A stretch of 64,000 bases of DNA from assembly GCA_003605115.1 (NCBI GenBank), contig QZKY01000006.1, positions 35,592-99,591 of the forward strand, written 5' to 3'. The notes below the pieces were generated by a model. The model did not search any database. It was given only the letters and a program-made list of their open reading frames with translations, and was not told the DNA's origin. Source of the DNA: Oxalobacter sp. GTDB taxonomy: Bacteria; Pseudomonadota; Gammaproteobacteria; Burkholderiales; Burkholderiaceae_D. The translations under genes and the position numbers were made by a program. Shown here piece by piece: positions 11,914-21,219 of the stretch. The first letter of the stretch is position 1; every line of letters begins with the position of its first letter.

Positions 11914-12140
11914 AATTTCTCCACATGCATCGCGGCTGCTTCTTCCTTTCGCAGCGTCAGCGAAAATCCGCGCACACGGATTTCTACCGGGTCGCCCATT
12001 GGCGCAACACGCGTGATCTGAAATTCAACGCCGGGGGTGAGTCCCATCGTGAGCAATTTTCGGCGATAGGCACTGTTTGTCTCGGCAAAGTTTTTAATTT
12101 TTGCGCGGTCACCGATTTTGAGTTGTTCGATGCTCGTCAT
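11910..12140 (-). CDS. feoA: FeoA (second copy, next to feoB)
   Basis: SH3-like FeoA protein of 76 aa that assists FeoB. It reads MTSIEQLKIGDRAKIKNFAE, then LLTMGLTPGVEFQITRVAPM and EIRVRGFSLTLRKEEA, which is the complete family pattern. The start is set at 12140 because the upstream 37 codons lack FeoA features. Its TGA overlaps the feoB ATG. Confidence 0.93.
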   Translation of the reverse strand: MTSIEQLKIGDRAKIKNFAETNSAYRRKLLTMGLTPGVEFQITRVAPMGDPVEIRVRGFSLTLRKEEAAAMHVEKL

Positions 12141-12162
12141 GTGATGTCTTTCAAAAAAGTTT

Positions 12163-12441
12163 TCAAGGTTCGACCGGGCTAACAGCAATTTTGTGCGCCA
12201 TGCCGAAGCCAATGGCAATGCGCGCGTTGCCACGCATGAGCACCATGCCACCGCACTGGCATTGACGCACGATGAGTTCGGCGCCGATGTTGATGCCGAT
12301 TTCTGTTAGGCGCCGGTTGAATGCGCCGCCATTTACAAAGGAAACGACCCGCACGCGCGCGCCTTCGCTTGCCATGCTCAGTGGGAAAACCGGCTGAGTG
12401 GGAAGCGAAGGGTTTGTCTGCAAGTGCGCGGGGGATTTCAT
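12163..12441 (-). CDS. feoA: FeoA (first copy)
   Basis: A second FeoA-fold protein of 92 aa with an N-terminal extension of about 25 residues rich in Pro, Ser and Thr. The core reads VRVVSFVNGGAFNRRLTEIG, then INIGAELIVRQCQCGGMVLM and GNARIAIGFGMAHKIAV. The Cys pair in QCQCGG is not in the other copy. Tandem feoA genes occur in many bacteria, and the two proteins may form a hetero-complex on FeoB. It starts about 40 bp after the outer-membrane gene, so both are probably on one transcript. Confidence 0.92.
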   Translation of the reverse strand: MKSPAHLQTNPSLPTQPVFPLSMASEGARVRVVSFVNGGAFNRRLTEIGINIGAELIVRQCQCGGMVLMRGNARIAIGFGMAHKIAVSPVEP

Positions 12442-12481
12442 TTCAATTGTGTATTCAGGTGAATTGTTTCAAAGGGTCGGT

Positions 12482-13207
12482 TCAGAATTCCCATGCAAAG
12501 CCGGCTTGACCAAAATGACGATCATTTCCTTGACCGATGGCAGCGGAGACTTTGAGCCCCTCCTTGATGGTGTAACGCAAGCCAATGGCGCGATCAGGCC
12601 CGGAATGTTCTTCACCGTAGGTTTCCAGCGTCAGTTGGAGTTTGTCGACCAGCGGGAGTTCATAACCAATGCTCCAGGTGCCAACGGTATCGCTGTCATC
12701 ATCTGTTTTTGTTTTGACGCCACCGAGATTCAGGTGCGCCGTGTGACCATTTTGGAAGCGGTACGATGCCAGTCCCGTCACCGCATATTCTTTTTCGGTG
12801 GTGCGATCGGAGGTATGATCGTCTGTGATGCGCGTGCGGCCAAAGTCAAAACGTGCGCCGAGTGACCAGCCAGTTTCATTTTGATAGGGCACCCACTTTG
12901 CGCCGAATCCGACGCCGCGCAACTTGTCGTCGGCACCGTCGGCGGTGTCCTTGGCACGAGAGCCGCTGACTTCCAGTTCCAGATTTTTGAGTGGGCTGAA
13001 GCCGAACAAGAGTTCACCACCGCGCTCACCGTCGTCGCGGTGCCAGACGCCCTCAATTTTCATCTTGCCAACATCAAGCGTGCCAGCATCATCGGTGTTC
13101 ATCGGGGCTTCGGCGTAGGCGGCCGATGAGAAAAGCAGGCAAATCGAGAAGAGCAAGGCGGTACGCATTTTGGTGGTTGTGCGAGTGTGAGTTGGTACGG
13201 AGGTCAT
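12482..13207 (-). CDS. Outer-membrane beta-barrel protein of unknown function
   Basis: 241 aa. A signal peptide (MRTALLFSICLLFSSAAYAEA) is preceded by 13 extra residues if the ATG at 13207 is used. That start has AAAAAGGACC upstream and is preferred on that ground; an ATG at 13168 is the alternative. The mature part alternates polar and aromatic residues in many short strands, and the chain ends GQAGFAWEF with the terminal Phe typical of barrels inserted by BAM. I do not recognise a named family. Its position between hemP and two feoA genes, behind a Fur-box promoter, suggests a role in iron entry, which is inference. Confidence 0.7.
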   Translation of the reverse strand: MTSVPTHTRTTTKMRTALLFSICLLFSSAAYAEAPMNTDDAGTLDVGKMKIEGVWHRDDGERGGELLFGFSPLKNLELEVSGSRAKDTADGADDKLRGVGFGAKWVPYQNETGWSLGARFDFGRTRITDDHTSDRTTEKEYAVTGLASYRFQNGHTAHLNLGGVKTKTDDDSDTVGTWSIGYELPLVDKLQLTLETYGEEHSGPDRAIGLRYTIKEGLKVSAAIGQGNDRHFGQAGFAWEF

Positions 13208-13291
13208 AGCAGGTCCTTTTTAATTTGAAATGTTCGCTTGCTATGCAATTGTGCAGTGGCTGGCTGATGAATGAAAAATTGTGACGTGTGT

Positions 13292-13495
13292 TTATTTGGT
13301 CAGGAGCAGTCGGTTTTGGCGTGTCAGTTTCAAGCGATAAAAATCGTTTCCATGCTGGATAAGTACCTCATTGTTACCAGAAAGCAACTCGTCCGCATTC
13401 AAAATGGTGGGTTCAGGGGGAAGCCCGCTTATTTGTTCCCGTGTATCACGCGGGGGTTCGTGCCCAAGGGGTAGTAGTGATTTTTTGTGCGCCAT
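13292..13495 (-). CDS. hemP: Hemin uptake protein HemP
   Basis: Small basic protein of 67 aa from the ATG at 13495. The C-terminus holds the HemP signature: ILNADELLSGNNEVLIQHGN, then FYRLKLTRQNRLLLTK. In Burkholderiales HemP is linked to heme-receptor expression and iron starvation. The frame stays open to 13687 but would cross the promoter and Fur box, so the short form is chosen. First gene of the iron operon; no hmuR-type receptor follows. Confidence 0.85.
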   Translation of the reverse strand: MAHKKSLLPLGHEPPRDTREQISGLPPEPTILNADELLSGNNEVLIQHGNDFYRLKLTRQNRLLLTK

Positions 13496-13518
13496 ACCAA
13501 TTTCCAAAACATGGCGCG

Positions 13519-13548
13519 ATTTTAAATGATAATCGTTCTCATTGGCAA
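13519..13548 (-). promoter_or_regulatory. hemP promoter with overlapping Fur box
   Basis: On the minus strand, TTGCCA (13548-13543) and TAAAAT (13524-13519) are spaced by 18 bp as -35 and -10. The spacer and its edge, 13525-13543, form AATGATAATCGTTCTCATT, an imperfect inverted repeat close to the Fur consensus. Fur bound there would block RNA polymerase. The expected transcript start is about 15-20 bases before the hemP ATG. Confidence 0.85.
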
Positions 13549-13668
13549 GAAAAATTGCAGAATGCTTTCTATGTTTTTTTGACAATTCCATAAAAACAAG
13601 AAGGGCGGCTAAGGGGGGCGCAAGCGGGGTTACAGCACGGTGCGCGCATTTGCCAGAGAGGCGCGCAG

Positions 13669-13698
13669 GCCAGCAAGGTGTATGCACACCCCGCTGGC
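13669..13698 (-). terminator. Hairpin after pilC
   Basis: GCCAGC (13669-13674) pairs with GCTGGC (13693-13698), and inside it GGTGT pairs with ACACC. It lies about 30 bp after the pilC stop and upstream of the hemP promoter. There is no clear T run on the minus strand, so termination is likely but not certain. Confidence 0.5.
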
Positions 13699-13729
13699 TT
13701 GTTGAGACGTCAATAAAAGCGTGTTGGTG

Positions 13730-14962
13730 CTAGACCACCGAGCCAAGCTTGAAGATGGGCAGGTACATCGCGATGACCATACCGCCAATCAGGACGCCCA
13801 GTACCACCATGATGAGGGGTTCCATCAAGCTGGATAAAGAGGCGACGGCGTCGTCCACCTCGGCTTCATAAAAATCGGCGACTTTGGTGAGCATGTTGTC
13901 CAGCGAACCGGATTCTTCGCCGATGGAGACCATTTGCGTCACCATATTGGGAAAAATGTCTGTGTTTTGCATCGCGACGGTCAAGCTGGTACCGGTACTG
14001 ACTTCTGTCTGGATGCGCTTCGTTGCATCAGCATACAGAATGTTGCCCGATGCGCCCCCGACAGAGTCCAGGGATTCGACGAGGGGCACACCTGCAGCAA
14101 ACATGGTGGCGAGGGTACGCGTCCAGCGGGCTATGGTGGCCTTGCGGATGACTTCACCAAATACTGGAATCTTTAACAGCAGCTTATCCATGAATCGCTG
14201 CATGTTGGCAGAGCGCTTCCACGACTGGAAAAAGAAATAAAGGCCACCAAAAAGCGCGCCGAAGATGATGTACCAGTATTTAACAAAGACATCCGAGATG
14301 GCGATCACCATCAGCGTGGGGGCAGGCAAATCCGCGCCAAAGCTCTTGAAAACGTCCTTGAAAGCGGGCACCACCCAAATCATGATTACGGCGGTGACGA
14401 TGAAAGCTACTGCCATGATGGCGAGTGGGTAAAACATGGCCGACTTGATTTTGGACTTGATGGCCAAGGTTTTTTCTTTATACGTCGCGAGGCGATCCAG
14501 CAGATCTTCCAGAATGCCGGCCTGTTCGCCAGCGGCAACGAGGTTGCAAAACAGCGGGTCAAAGTGCAGCGGAAACTTGCGGAATGCTTGATTCAAGCTG
14601 GTACCCGTTTCCACATCGGCGCGAATATCATTGACGAGCTTGGAGACCGCCGGATTGGCGTGACCACGGGCAAGGATGTCAAAAGATTGCAGGAGGGGGA
14701 CACCCGCCTTCATCATCGTCGACATTTGGCGGGTAAACAGGGCAATGTCTTTTTCTTTGACTTTTTTCCGGCTGCTAAAAGATTTTTGCTTGATCTTGGT
14801 AACCGAAATGCCCTGGCGTCGCAAGCTGGTGCTGACCACGGCTTCGCCCGCCGCGCGCATTTCACCCTTCATGATTTTGCCTGTCCGGTCCTTCCCTTCC
14901 CACGCAAAGATGCCGTCCTTGGCTTGCGCTGCTTTCTTGGGGGCACGACTTGCGGTGACCAT
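13730..14962 (-). CDS. pilC: Type IV pilus inner-membrane platform protein PilC
   Basis: GspF/PilC family protein of 410 aa. It anchors the pilus assembly ATPases at the inner membrane. An N-terminal segment (FAWEGKDRTGKIMKGEMRA) is followed by two T2SSF domains. The first contains FTRQMSTMMKAGVPLLQSFD, the second TRTLATMFAAGVPLVESLD. Three membrane segments are visible, including FYPLAIMAVAFIVTAVIMIW and IMVVLGVLIGGMVIAMYLPI. It begins 10 bp after pilB. The prepilin peptidase gene pilD, which usually follows, is absent here. Confidence 0.95.
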   Translation of the reverse strand: MVTASRAPKKAAQAKDGIFAWEGKDRTGKIMKGEMRAAGEAVVSTSLRRQGISVTKIKQKSFSSRKKVKEKDIALFTRQMSTMMKAGVPLLQSFDILARGHANPAVSKLVNDIRADVETGTSLNQAFRKFPLHFDPLFCNLVAAGEQAGILEDLLDRLATYKEKTLAIKSKIKSAMFYPLAIMAVAFIVTAVIMIWVVPAFKDVFKSFGADLPAPTLMVIAISDVFVKYWYIIFGALFGGLYFFFQSWKRSANMQRFMDKLLLKIPVFGEVIRKATIARWTRTLATMFAAGVPLVESLDSVGGASGNILYADATKRIQTEVSTGTSLTVAMQNTDIFPNMVTQMVSIGEESGSLDNMLTKVADFYEAEVDDAVASLSSLMEPLIMVVLGVLIGGMVIAMYLPIFKLGSVV

Positions 14963-14972
14963 GTTGCTTCTC

Positions 14973-16700
14973 CTATTCGTTGGTGCAACCCAGCACTTCT
15001 TCGAGGCTGGTTAAACCTTGTTTGACTTTGAGCAGTCCGGATTGACGCAAGGATTTCACGCCATCTTTGCGCGCTTGCGTTTCGATTTCCATTGCAGAGC
15101 CGTGGTTCAAGATAATGCGTTCGATTGATTCGGTAATGGGCATGATTTCATAAATGCCTACGCGACCGCGATAACCCGTGTTGGTGCAGCGCTCACAGCC
15201 TGCAGGTTCGAAGGGTGTCCAGGAACCATCCAGTTCTTCCTTGCGAAAGCCAGCCTGGAGCAAAACGGCATCCAGAATTTGCGCAGGTCGCTTGCAGGTA
15301 CACAGGCGACGTGCCAAACGCTGCGCCGTGATCAGAATGACGGAGGAGGCGATATTAAATGGCGCGACTCCCATGTTCATCAAGCGTGTCAGGGTGGATG
15401 CGGCATCGTTCGTGTGCAAGGTCGAGAACACCATGTGACCGGTTTGCGCGGCTTTGATGGCAATGTCTGCCGTCTCCAGATCGCGAATTTCACCTACCAT
15501 CACTACATCGGGGTCTTGACGCAAAAAAGCGCGCAATGCGACGGCGAAAGTGAGCCCCGCTCTTTCATTTACGTTCACCTGATTCACGCCCGGCAGGTTG
15601 ATTTCAGCCGGATCTTCAGCCGTGGCGATATTGATGCCGGGTTTGTTGAGAATATTGAGGCAGGTATACAGCGACACTGTTTTGCCGGAACCGGTCGGCC
15701 CCGTAACCAGCACCATGCCATAAGGCCGCTGGATGGCATTGAGCATAATCTCGCGTTGGTCAGGTTCATAACCGAGCGCATCAATACCGAGTTGAGCCGA
15801 AGAGGCATCCAGGATACGCAAGACAAGTTTTTCACCGAAAAGCGTGGGCAAGGTGCTGACACGAAAATCAATCGCTCGCGTTGGCGAGAGTGCCAGTTTC
15901 ATGCGGCCATCCTGGGGGACGCGTTTTTCGGAAATGTCCAGCCGGGACAAGACTTTAATGCGGGCAGACAGCTTTTCCTTGATGGCCACAGGGGGTTGCG
16001 CATGTTCGATCAACTCGCCATCGACACGCAAGCGGATACGGTAAAATTTTTCGAAAGGTTCAAAGTGAATATCGGAAGCGCCAACGTTAATGGCATCCAG
16101 CAGAATTTTTTGCAGGAAGCGTACGACAGGCGCATCGTCTATCTCACTGGTATCGGCTTCACTGGTGCTTTGGGTATCATCTGACAGTAAATCGACATCA
16201 AAACTGTCGTCTACCATGTCATTAAGACTTTGTTCCGTCGATCTGCCTAGGCCATCAAGAATTTGCATGAGCGCATCATGCTGGACAATGACGGGCTCCA
16301 CCGTAGAGGCAGTCTGAAACTGGATCTGGTCGAGGGATTGAACCTGGGTCGGATCCGAAATGGCTACGGCAACCCGGTTGCCGCGTTGCGACAATGGCAA
16401 GGCGCGCAAACGCAGCATGAGTTTGGTATCGACAAGCTTTTCCGGGCGCGTTGAAAGGTCAAATTCGCGCAAATCAAAAACCGGAAAGCCGAAGGCTTCC
16501 GAACAAAACCCCGCAAGTTCTGAAGACGAGATGTGGCCGCTTTTCAATAACACCTCAATGAATGGGGATTTATCCAATGAGGACTGTCTTTGTGCCGCTT
16601 GTAGCACAGAAGTTGGCAAACGCCCCGCCTGCATCAAGGCGCGCGCCAGACCCGTAAGTGACGCGGCGGCACTGCTTGGTTCGGATTGGGCAACGGCCAT
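14973..16700 (-). CDS. pilB: Type IV pilus extension ATPase PilB
   Basis: Hexameric ATPase that drives pilus extension, 575 aa. The N-terminal MshEN-like region covers about residues 1-150. The Walker A is VTGPTGSGKTVSLYT, the Asp box and Walker B region reads DPDVVMVGEIRDLETADIAI, and the His box is MVFSTLHTNDAA. Zinc-binding cysteines appear as LCTCKRP and CERCTNTGYRGR. First gene of the pilB-pilC pair. Confidence 0.96.
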   Translation of the reverse strand: MAVAQSEPSSAAASLTGLARALMQAGRLPTSVLQAAQRQSSLDKSPFIEVLLKSGHISSSELAGFCSEAFGFPVFDLREFDLSTRPEKLVDTKLMLRLRALPLSQRGNRVAVAISDPTQVQSLDQIQFQTASTVEPVIVQHDALMQILDGLGRSTEQSLNDMVDDSFDVDLLSDDTQSTSEADTSEIDDAPVVRFLQKILLDAINVGASDIHFEPFEKFYRIRLRVDGELIEHAQPPVAIKEKLSARIKVLSRLDISEKRVPQDGRMKLALSPTRAIDFRVSTLPTLFGEKLVLRILDASSAQLGIDALGYEPDQREIMLNAIQRPYGMVLVTGPTGSGKTVSLYTCLNILNKPGINIATAEDPAEINLPGVNQVNVNERAGLTFAVALRAFLRQDPDVVMVGEIRDLETADIAIKAAQTGHMVFSTLHTNDAASTLTRLMNMGVAPFNIASSVILITAQRLARRLCTCKRPAQILDAVLLQAGFRKEELDGSWTPFEPAGCERCTNTGYRGRVGIYEIMPITESIERIILNHGSAMEIETQARKDGVKSLRQSGLLKVKQGLTSLEEVLGCTNE

Positions 16701-16828
16701 AAGAAAGAAAGCGTACGCAGGTTAATGTCAAGAAACCAAAATCACATTGGATAATGCAACCGAGAAATTGATTTGTAAAGAATTATTGGCGTGTTTGTTG
16801 CGGGGATGTTCTTTGCGTTTGTTGGAAG

Positions 16829-18130
16829 TCAATCTTGACTTTCATTGTCTTCTTGCAAAGAATGTCTGGTGAGTTTGATGGTTTTGATCGACTGATTTTG
16901 AACCTGCACGATTTCAACGATGCAGCCCGGCATCTTCAGACTGACGTTCGCTTCTGGAATATCTTGCAAACATTCCAGCAACAAACCGTTTAGCGTTTTG
17001 GGGCCATCGACCGGGAAGTGCAGTCCCAAGCGGCGGTTGATAGCGCGAAGCGTCGTTCCTGCTTCCAGCATGCACTCGCCGTGCGCGTTCCACACCAAGG
17101 CATCTGCGCGTCCCGGGCTCGGCAGGCTGGTCGTAAATTCCCCAATCATCTCTTCGATGATATCTTCCAGGGTCACCAAGCCCTGCACTTCGCCGTATTC
17201 ATCCACGATGATACCCAGGCGTTCGCGATTTTCTTGAAAGTATTGCAATTGCGTAAAAACGCCCGTTTCTTGCGGGATGAAATAAGCTGGGGTCAGCAAG
17301 GCGCGGAAATGCTCTGCGGTGAGCGCTTCTTCCTGGTTGAGCAAGGAAACGGTTTTGCGTACATGCAAAATGCCGATGATTTTGTTGATTTCGCCTTCAT
17401 AAACAGGCAGTTTGTTGTGGTAGCAGGTCGTCAGTTGGCGCTGGACATCTTCAATCGGCACCGCCAGATTCAAGGCTTCGACTTGCGCGCGCGGCGTCAT
17501 GATGTCTTCGACGGTGATCGTCTCCAGATCGAAAAGATTAAGCAAAATGCTCTTGTGTTTGTGCGGGATAAAACTGCCGCTTTCGAGCACGATGGTGCGC
17601 AATTCTTCGGGAGAGAGGCGTTGTTGATGCGCATCCTTTCCTGTTTTGATGCCCATGATGCGCAGCAAAAAATTGACAAACAAATTGACAAACCAGATCG
17701 CTGGCGTGGCAAGCAGCATGATCGGTTTAAGAATGGGGCTGGCTTTGAGTGCAATGCGATCCGGGTACGTCGCGCCGATAATTTTTGGGGTGATTTCGGC
17801 GAAAACGATCAGCAGGAAAGCAATCGCACCGGTTGCAATCGTCAAGACTTTTTGGTTGCTGCCGAAGGATTCAATGGCAATTGCCGTGACTAGCGCGGTG
17901 ACCAGCGCGTTGAGCAAGGTTTGTGCAATCAGAACCAGCGAGAGCAGGCGGTCGGTGCGCTGCAGTAGCCACAAGGTCACTTGCGCACGCTTGCTTCCCT
18001 GTTTCGCGAGGTGTTTGACGCGGTAGGCGTTCAGCGCGATCAGCGCTGTCTCGGAAATCGAGAAAAAGGCCGAGCAACAAATGAGCAAGACCAGCGCAAG
18101 AATTTGCGCCCAAAGCGGTACGGTATTCAA
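16829..18130 (-). CDS. CNNM/CorC-type membrane protein with CBS pair (HlyC/CorC family)
   Basis: 433 aa inner-membrane protein. An N-terminal DUF21/CNNM transmembrane domain (ALVLLICCSAFFSISETALI and further segments up to about residue 150) precedes a CBS pair (VEDIMTPRAQVEALNL and later LGIIVDEYGEVQGLVTLEDI). A CorC_HlyC C-terminal domain follows, containing GTTLRAINRRLGLHFP. Members are implicated in Mg2+/Co2+ efflux or membrane integrity. It lies upstream of pilB with a 128 bp gap on the same strand. Confidence 0.9.
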   Translation of the reverse strand: MNTVPLWAQILALVLLICCSAFFSISETALIALNAYRVKHLAKQGSKRAQVTLWLLQRTDRLLSLVLIAQTLLNALVTALVTAIAIESFGSNQKVLTIATGAIAFLLIVFAEITPKIIGATYPDRIALKASPILKPIMLLATPAIWFVNLFVNFLLRIMGIKTGKDAHQQRLSPEELRTIVLESGSFIPHKHKSILLNLFDLETITVEDIMTPRAQVEALNLAVPIEDVQRQLTTCYHNKLPVYEGEINKIIGILHVRKTVSLLNQEEALTAEHFRALLTPAYFIPQETGVFTQLQYFQENRERLGIIVDEYGEVQGLVTLEDIIEEMIGEFTTSLPSPGRADALVWNAHGECMLEAGTTLRAINRRLGLHFPVDGPKTLNGLLLECLQDIPEANVSLKMPGCIVEIVQVQNQSIKTIKLTRHSLQEDNESQD

Positions 18131-18323
18131 AGCATTGCCATCATATCCGTTGAAAAAAGCTGAAGGTGCGAAAAATTATCAGCGCCGTGTGCGTAACCAA
18201 TTTGCGGCTACCGGGTTGCCAGGCATGCGTTACATCGAACGCGCCCAGCCATACCGCGCGAATCCATTCTATGGCATACGACACAAAGGAACAAGCGACG
18301 TGTGGCAGCTTGTCTGATAGCGG

Positions 18324-19214
18324 TTAGGTCTTATTTTTTTTGGCGGAAATTTCTAGGGCGCGTTGATACAGTGCATTTTTCTTTTGGCCTGAAATGCGCG
18401 CCGCCAGCGCTGCTGCTTGGCTAACGGGCAGCTCGGCCAGCAAAATTTCCAGCATGTGGTTGGCATCGGCCAACGTAGAGTTGCTTGTTGCAGGCGCGCC
18501 CTCCAGCAGCAAGACGAATTCGCCCCTGCTCCGATTGGGATCCGCTTTCATCCAGGGAATCGCTTCCGACAACGGGCAGCGATGAATTTCCTCAAACAAT
18601 TTTGTCAGCTCGCGCGCGATCACAATTTGACGGTTCGGCTCAAAGGCTTGTGCCAAAGCTTCAAGCGTCTCTGCGATACGATGTGGCGACTCCAGAAAAA
18701 CCAGCGTCGCGGTCTGATGGCGCAGTGCTGCAAGCGCTTGTTTACGTTGCGAAGCGGTCGAGGGAAGAAAGCCGAAGAAAAGAAATTGATCGTTCACCAG
18801 GCCGCTGGCGGAGAGTGCTGCAACCGGCGAGGCTGCGCCGGGCAAAGGGATAACGCGCAAGCCTGCAGTCCGAACGGCGTCGACGATGCGCCCCCCGGGA
18901 TCAGAGATTCCTGGCGTGCCAGCATCGGAAACCAAAGCAATGCGCGCTCCTGCCTGCATGCGGGTGATGAGGCGTTGTGCCACGTCGCGTTCGTTATGTT
19001 CGTGCGCTGCCACGAGGGGCTTCGATAACCCGTAACGCGACAGCAACAAGCCAGTGTTGCGTGTATCCTCGCAGGCAACTGCATCGACAATGGACAAAAC
19101 ATGCAAAGCGCGCAAACTGATGTCCGCGATGTTACCGATGGGCGTCGCCACGATATACAGGGCGCCGGAAGGATAGTTTTGTTGCGCAATTTCTTCGGCA
19201 AGAACGGGTATCAT
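18324..19214 (-). CDS. rsmI: 16S rRNA 2'-O-methyltransferase RsmI
   Basis: SAM-dependent enzyme that 2'-O-methylates C1402 of 16S rRNA, 296 aa. Conserved blocks are GALYIVATPIGNIADISLRA, ALVSDAGTPGISDPGG, IPLPGAASPVAALSASGL and VFLESPHRIAETLEAL. It is divergent from yraN, a pairing seen in many proteobacteria. The C-terminal ~40 residues are the usual HTH-like tail. Confidence 0.96.
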   Translation of the reverse strand: MIPVLAEEIAQQNYPSGALYIVATPIGNIADISLRALHVLSIVDAVACEDTRNTGLLLSRYGLSKPLVAAHEHNERDVAQRLITRMQAGARIALVSDAGTPGISDPGGRIVDAVRTAGLRVIPLPGAASPVAALSASGLVNDQFLFFGFLPSTASQRKQALAALRHQTATLVFLESPHRIAETLEALAQAFEPNRQIVIARELTKLFEEIHRCPLSEAIPWMKADPNRSRGEFVLLLEGAPATSNSTLADANHMLEILLAELPVSQAAALAARISGQKKNALYQRALEISAKKNKT

Positions 19215-19303
19215 AGGGGTTCCAATAACGGCCAGTCCTTCCTATTGTGTCGCAGGAACGCAAGAAAGCAAAGGTTTTCCTCACTCGTTTCATCAGTTGA
19301 ATC

Positions 19304-19696
19304 ATGACCGCTTCTTTATCAGGCAAACGCCCCCGGGTTGAAGGGAGCGTGCGAACAGCGAAACAGCAGGCAGGCGATGCCGCAGAGGCTCAGGCGCTGG
19401 CGTATCTCCAGGCGCGGGCACTCAAACTGGTGGCGAGAAATTTTCGCGCGCACACAGGAGAAATCGACTTGATTATGCAAGACCGCGACACCCTGGTTTT
19501 TGTGGAAGTCAGAAAGCGCAAAAACAAACATCATGGCGGCGCAGCGGCCAGTGTGACACCCGCCAAACAGGCCAAGCTGGTATCGGCGGCACGCTTTTTC
19601 CTTAAACGCTACGCGACACTGCCGCCATGCCGCTTCGATGTCATCGCCGTGGAAGGCGAGGAGATTCATTGGCTCAAAAACGCCATTGAAACCTGA
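19304..19696 (+). CDS. yraN: UPF0102 family endonuclease-fold protein YraN
   Basis: 130 aa protein with a PD-(D/E)XK-like fold. The core is ARNFRAHTGEIDLIMQDRDT, then LVFVEVRKRKN, which places the Glu, Asp and Glu-x-Arg/Lys residues as in the family. Function is not settled. It is divergent from rsmI and followed by the SIS-domain gene. Confidence 0.92.
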   Translation: MTASLSGKRPRVEGSVRTAKQQAGDAAEAQALAYLQARALKLVARNFRAHTGEIDLIMQDRDTLVFVEVRKRKNKHHGGAAASVTPAKQAKLVSAARFFLKRYATLPPCRFDVIAVEGEEIHWLKNAIET

Positions 19697-19792
19697 GTGA
19701 AACATGTTGCGATAAGATCCACAGACAGCATTCATCATAAGAGACAGGGAACCAGCCGACGGGGCGTAAACCGACGGAATCCAGGTCGATAA

Positions 19793-20398
<606 letters not shown>

Positions 20399-20399
20399 A

Positions 20400-21167
20400 A
20401 TGATGAAACAGATAAAATGGCGTCGCACCGCAGGCGCATGCCTGCTGGCAGCTTCTGTCATCGGCCTTGCCGGGTGTGGCATTGAAACAATTGTGGGGGC
20501 GACGGTTTTGGGCACGTTTGCGACCGTAGATCGCCGCACATTGGGGGCGCAAGCGGAAGATAAAACTATTACCCTCAGAGGGGAGTCGCGCGTTTCGGAA
20601 CTGGTGGGCGAGCATGGACACGTCAATGTGACCAGCTACAATCGCCGGGTTTTACTCACTGGGGAAGTTCGGGATCAGCAGATGAAGGAGCAGGTCGAGC
20701 GTACGGTTTCGAAGATTGAGAATGTGCAATCTGTGGTCAATGAACTCGAAGTGACGTTTGTGTCCAGCGTGGCGTCGCGCACCAACGATTCCTACATCAC
20801 GAGCAAGGTCATCGCAAGCTTTATCGATGCCAAGGATGTTTTCGGGAGCGCCATCAAGGTCGTCACGGAGCGCGGCAATGTCTATTTGTTAGGGCGTGTG
20901 ACCTACCGAGAAGGTGAGCGCGCGGCGGAAATCGCGAGTCATGTCGGTGGCGTCAACAAGGTCGTCAAAGTGTTTGACTACATTACCGAAGAAGAATTGA
21001 AGCGACTGCCTGGATTGTCACCACGTGAGGGGGTGGCCAAAGATGCTGCTGCACCGACTACGGCCACACCCGTAGCGGCACCGGCAAGTGCGCCATCACC
21101 CGCAACCGTTCCCGCGCCAATAGAACCAGCGCCGACGGTCACGCCATCGCCCGTTTATCCGCGATAA
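20400..21167 (+). CDS. BON-domain outer-membrane lipoprotein, DolP/YraP-like
   Basis: 255 aa. The signal peptide ends in the lipobox GLAGCGIE. Two BON domains follow, with the first around NVTSYNRRVLLTGEVRD and the second around KVVTERGNVYLLGRVTYREG. A C-terminal tail of about 50 residues is low complexity Pro, Ala and Thr. E. coli DolP maintains outer-membrane integrity and touches BAM. Start 20400 follows GGAGGAGAGTGAA, and the gene begins just after the SIS-gene stop. Confidence 0.9.
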   Translation: MMKQIKWRRTAGACLLAASVIGLAGCGIETIVGATVLGTFATVDRRTLGAQAEDKTITLRGESRVSELVGEHGHVNVTSYNRRVLLTGEVRDQQMKEQVERTVSKIENVQSVVNELEVTFVSSVASRTNDSYITSKVIASFIDAKDVFGSAIKVVTERGNVYLLGRVTYREGERAAEIASHVGGVNKVVKVFDYITEEELKRLPGLSPREGVAKDAAAPTTATPVAAPASAPSPATVPAPIEPAPTVTPSPVYPR

Positions 21168-21170
21168 AAA

Positions 21171-21205
21171 TGCCCGCGCCCACCGAAGCGGTGGGCGCGG
21201 CATTT
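21171..21205. terminator. Bidirectional terminator between the BON lipoprotein gene and kup
   Basis: A GC-rich stem (TGCCCGCGCCCACC with GGTGGGCGCGGCA, loop GAAGC) is flanked by A residues on the left and Ts on the right. It can end transcripts from both convergent genes. Confidence 0.85.
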
Positions 21206-21219
21206 CCCATCAAAACTTT

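Noticed and set aside
12163..12441. feoA duplication as a recent tandem copy
   Set aside because: The two FeoA proteins differ widely in sequence, so this is an old paralogue pair.
15279..16184. 301-codon plus-strand ORF inside pilB
   Set aside because: Shadow of pilB, with no domain and a composition rich in Arg, His and Gln typical of antisense frames.
18081..18317. 78-codon plus-strand ORF between the CorC-type gene and rsmI
   Set aside because: Half of it is antisense to the CorC-type gene; the rest has no ribosome site or domain. The stretch also lacks the conserved RNase P RNA sequence.
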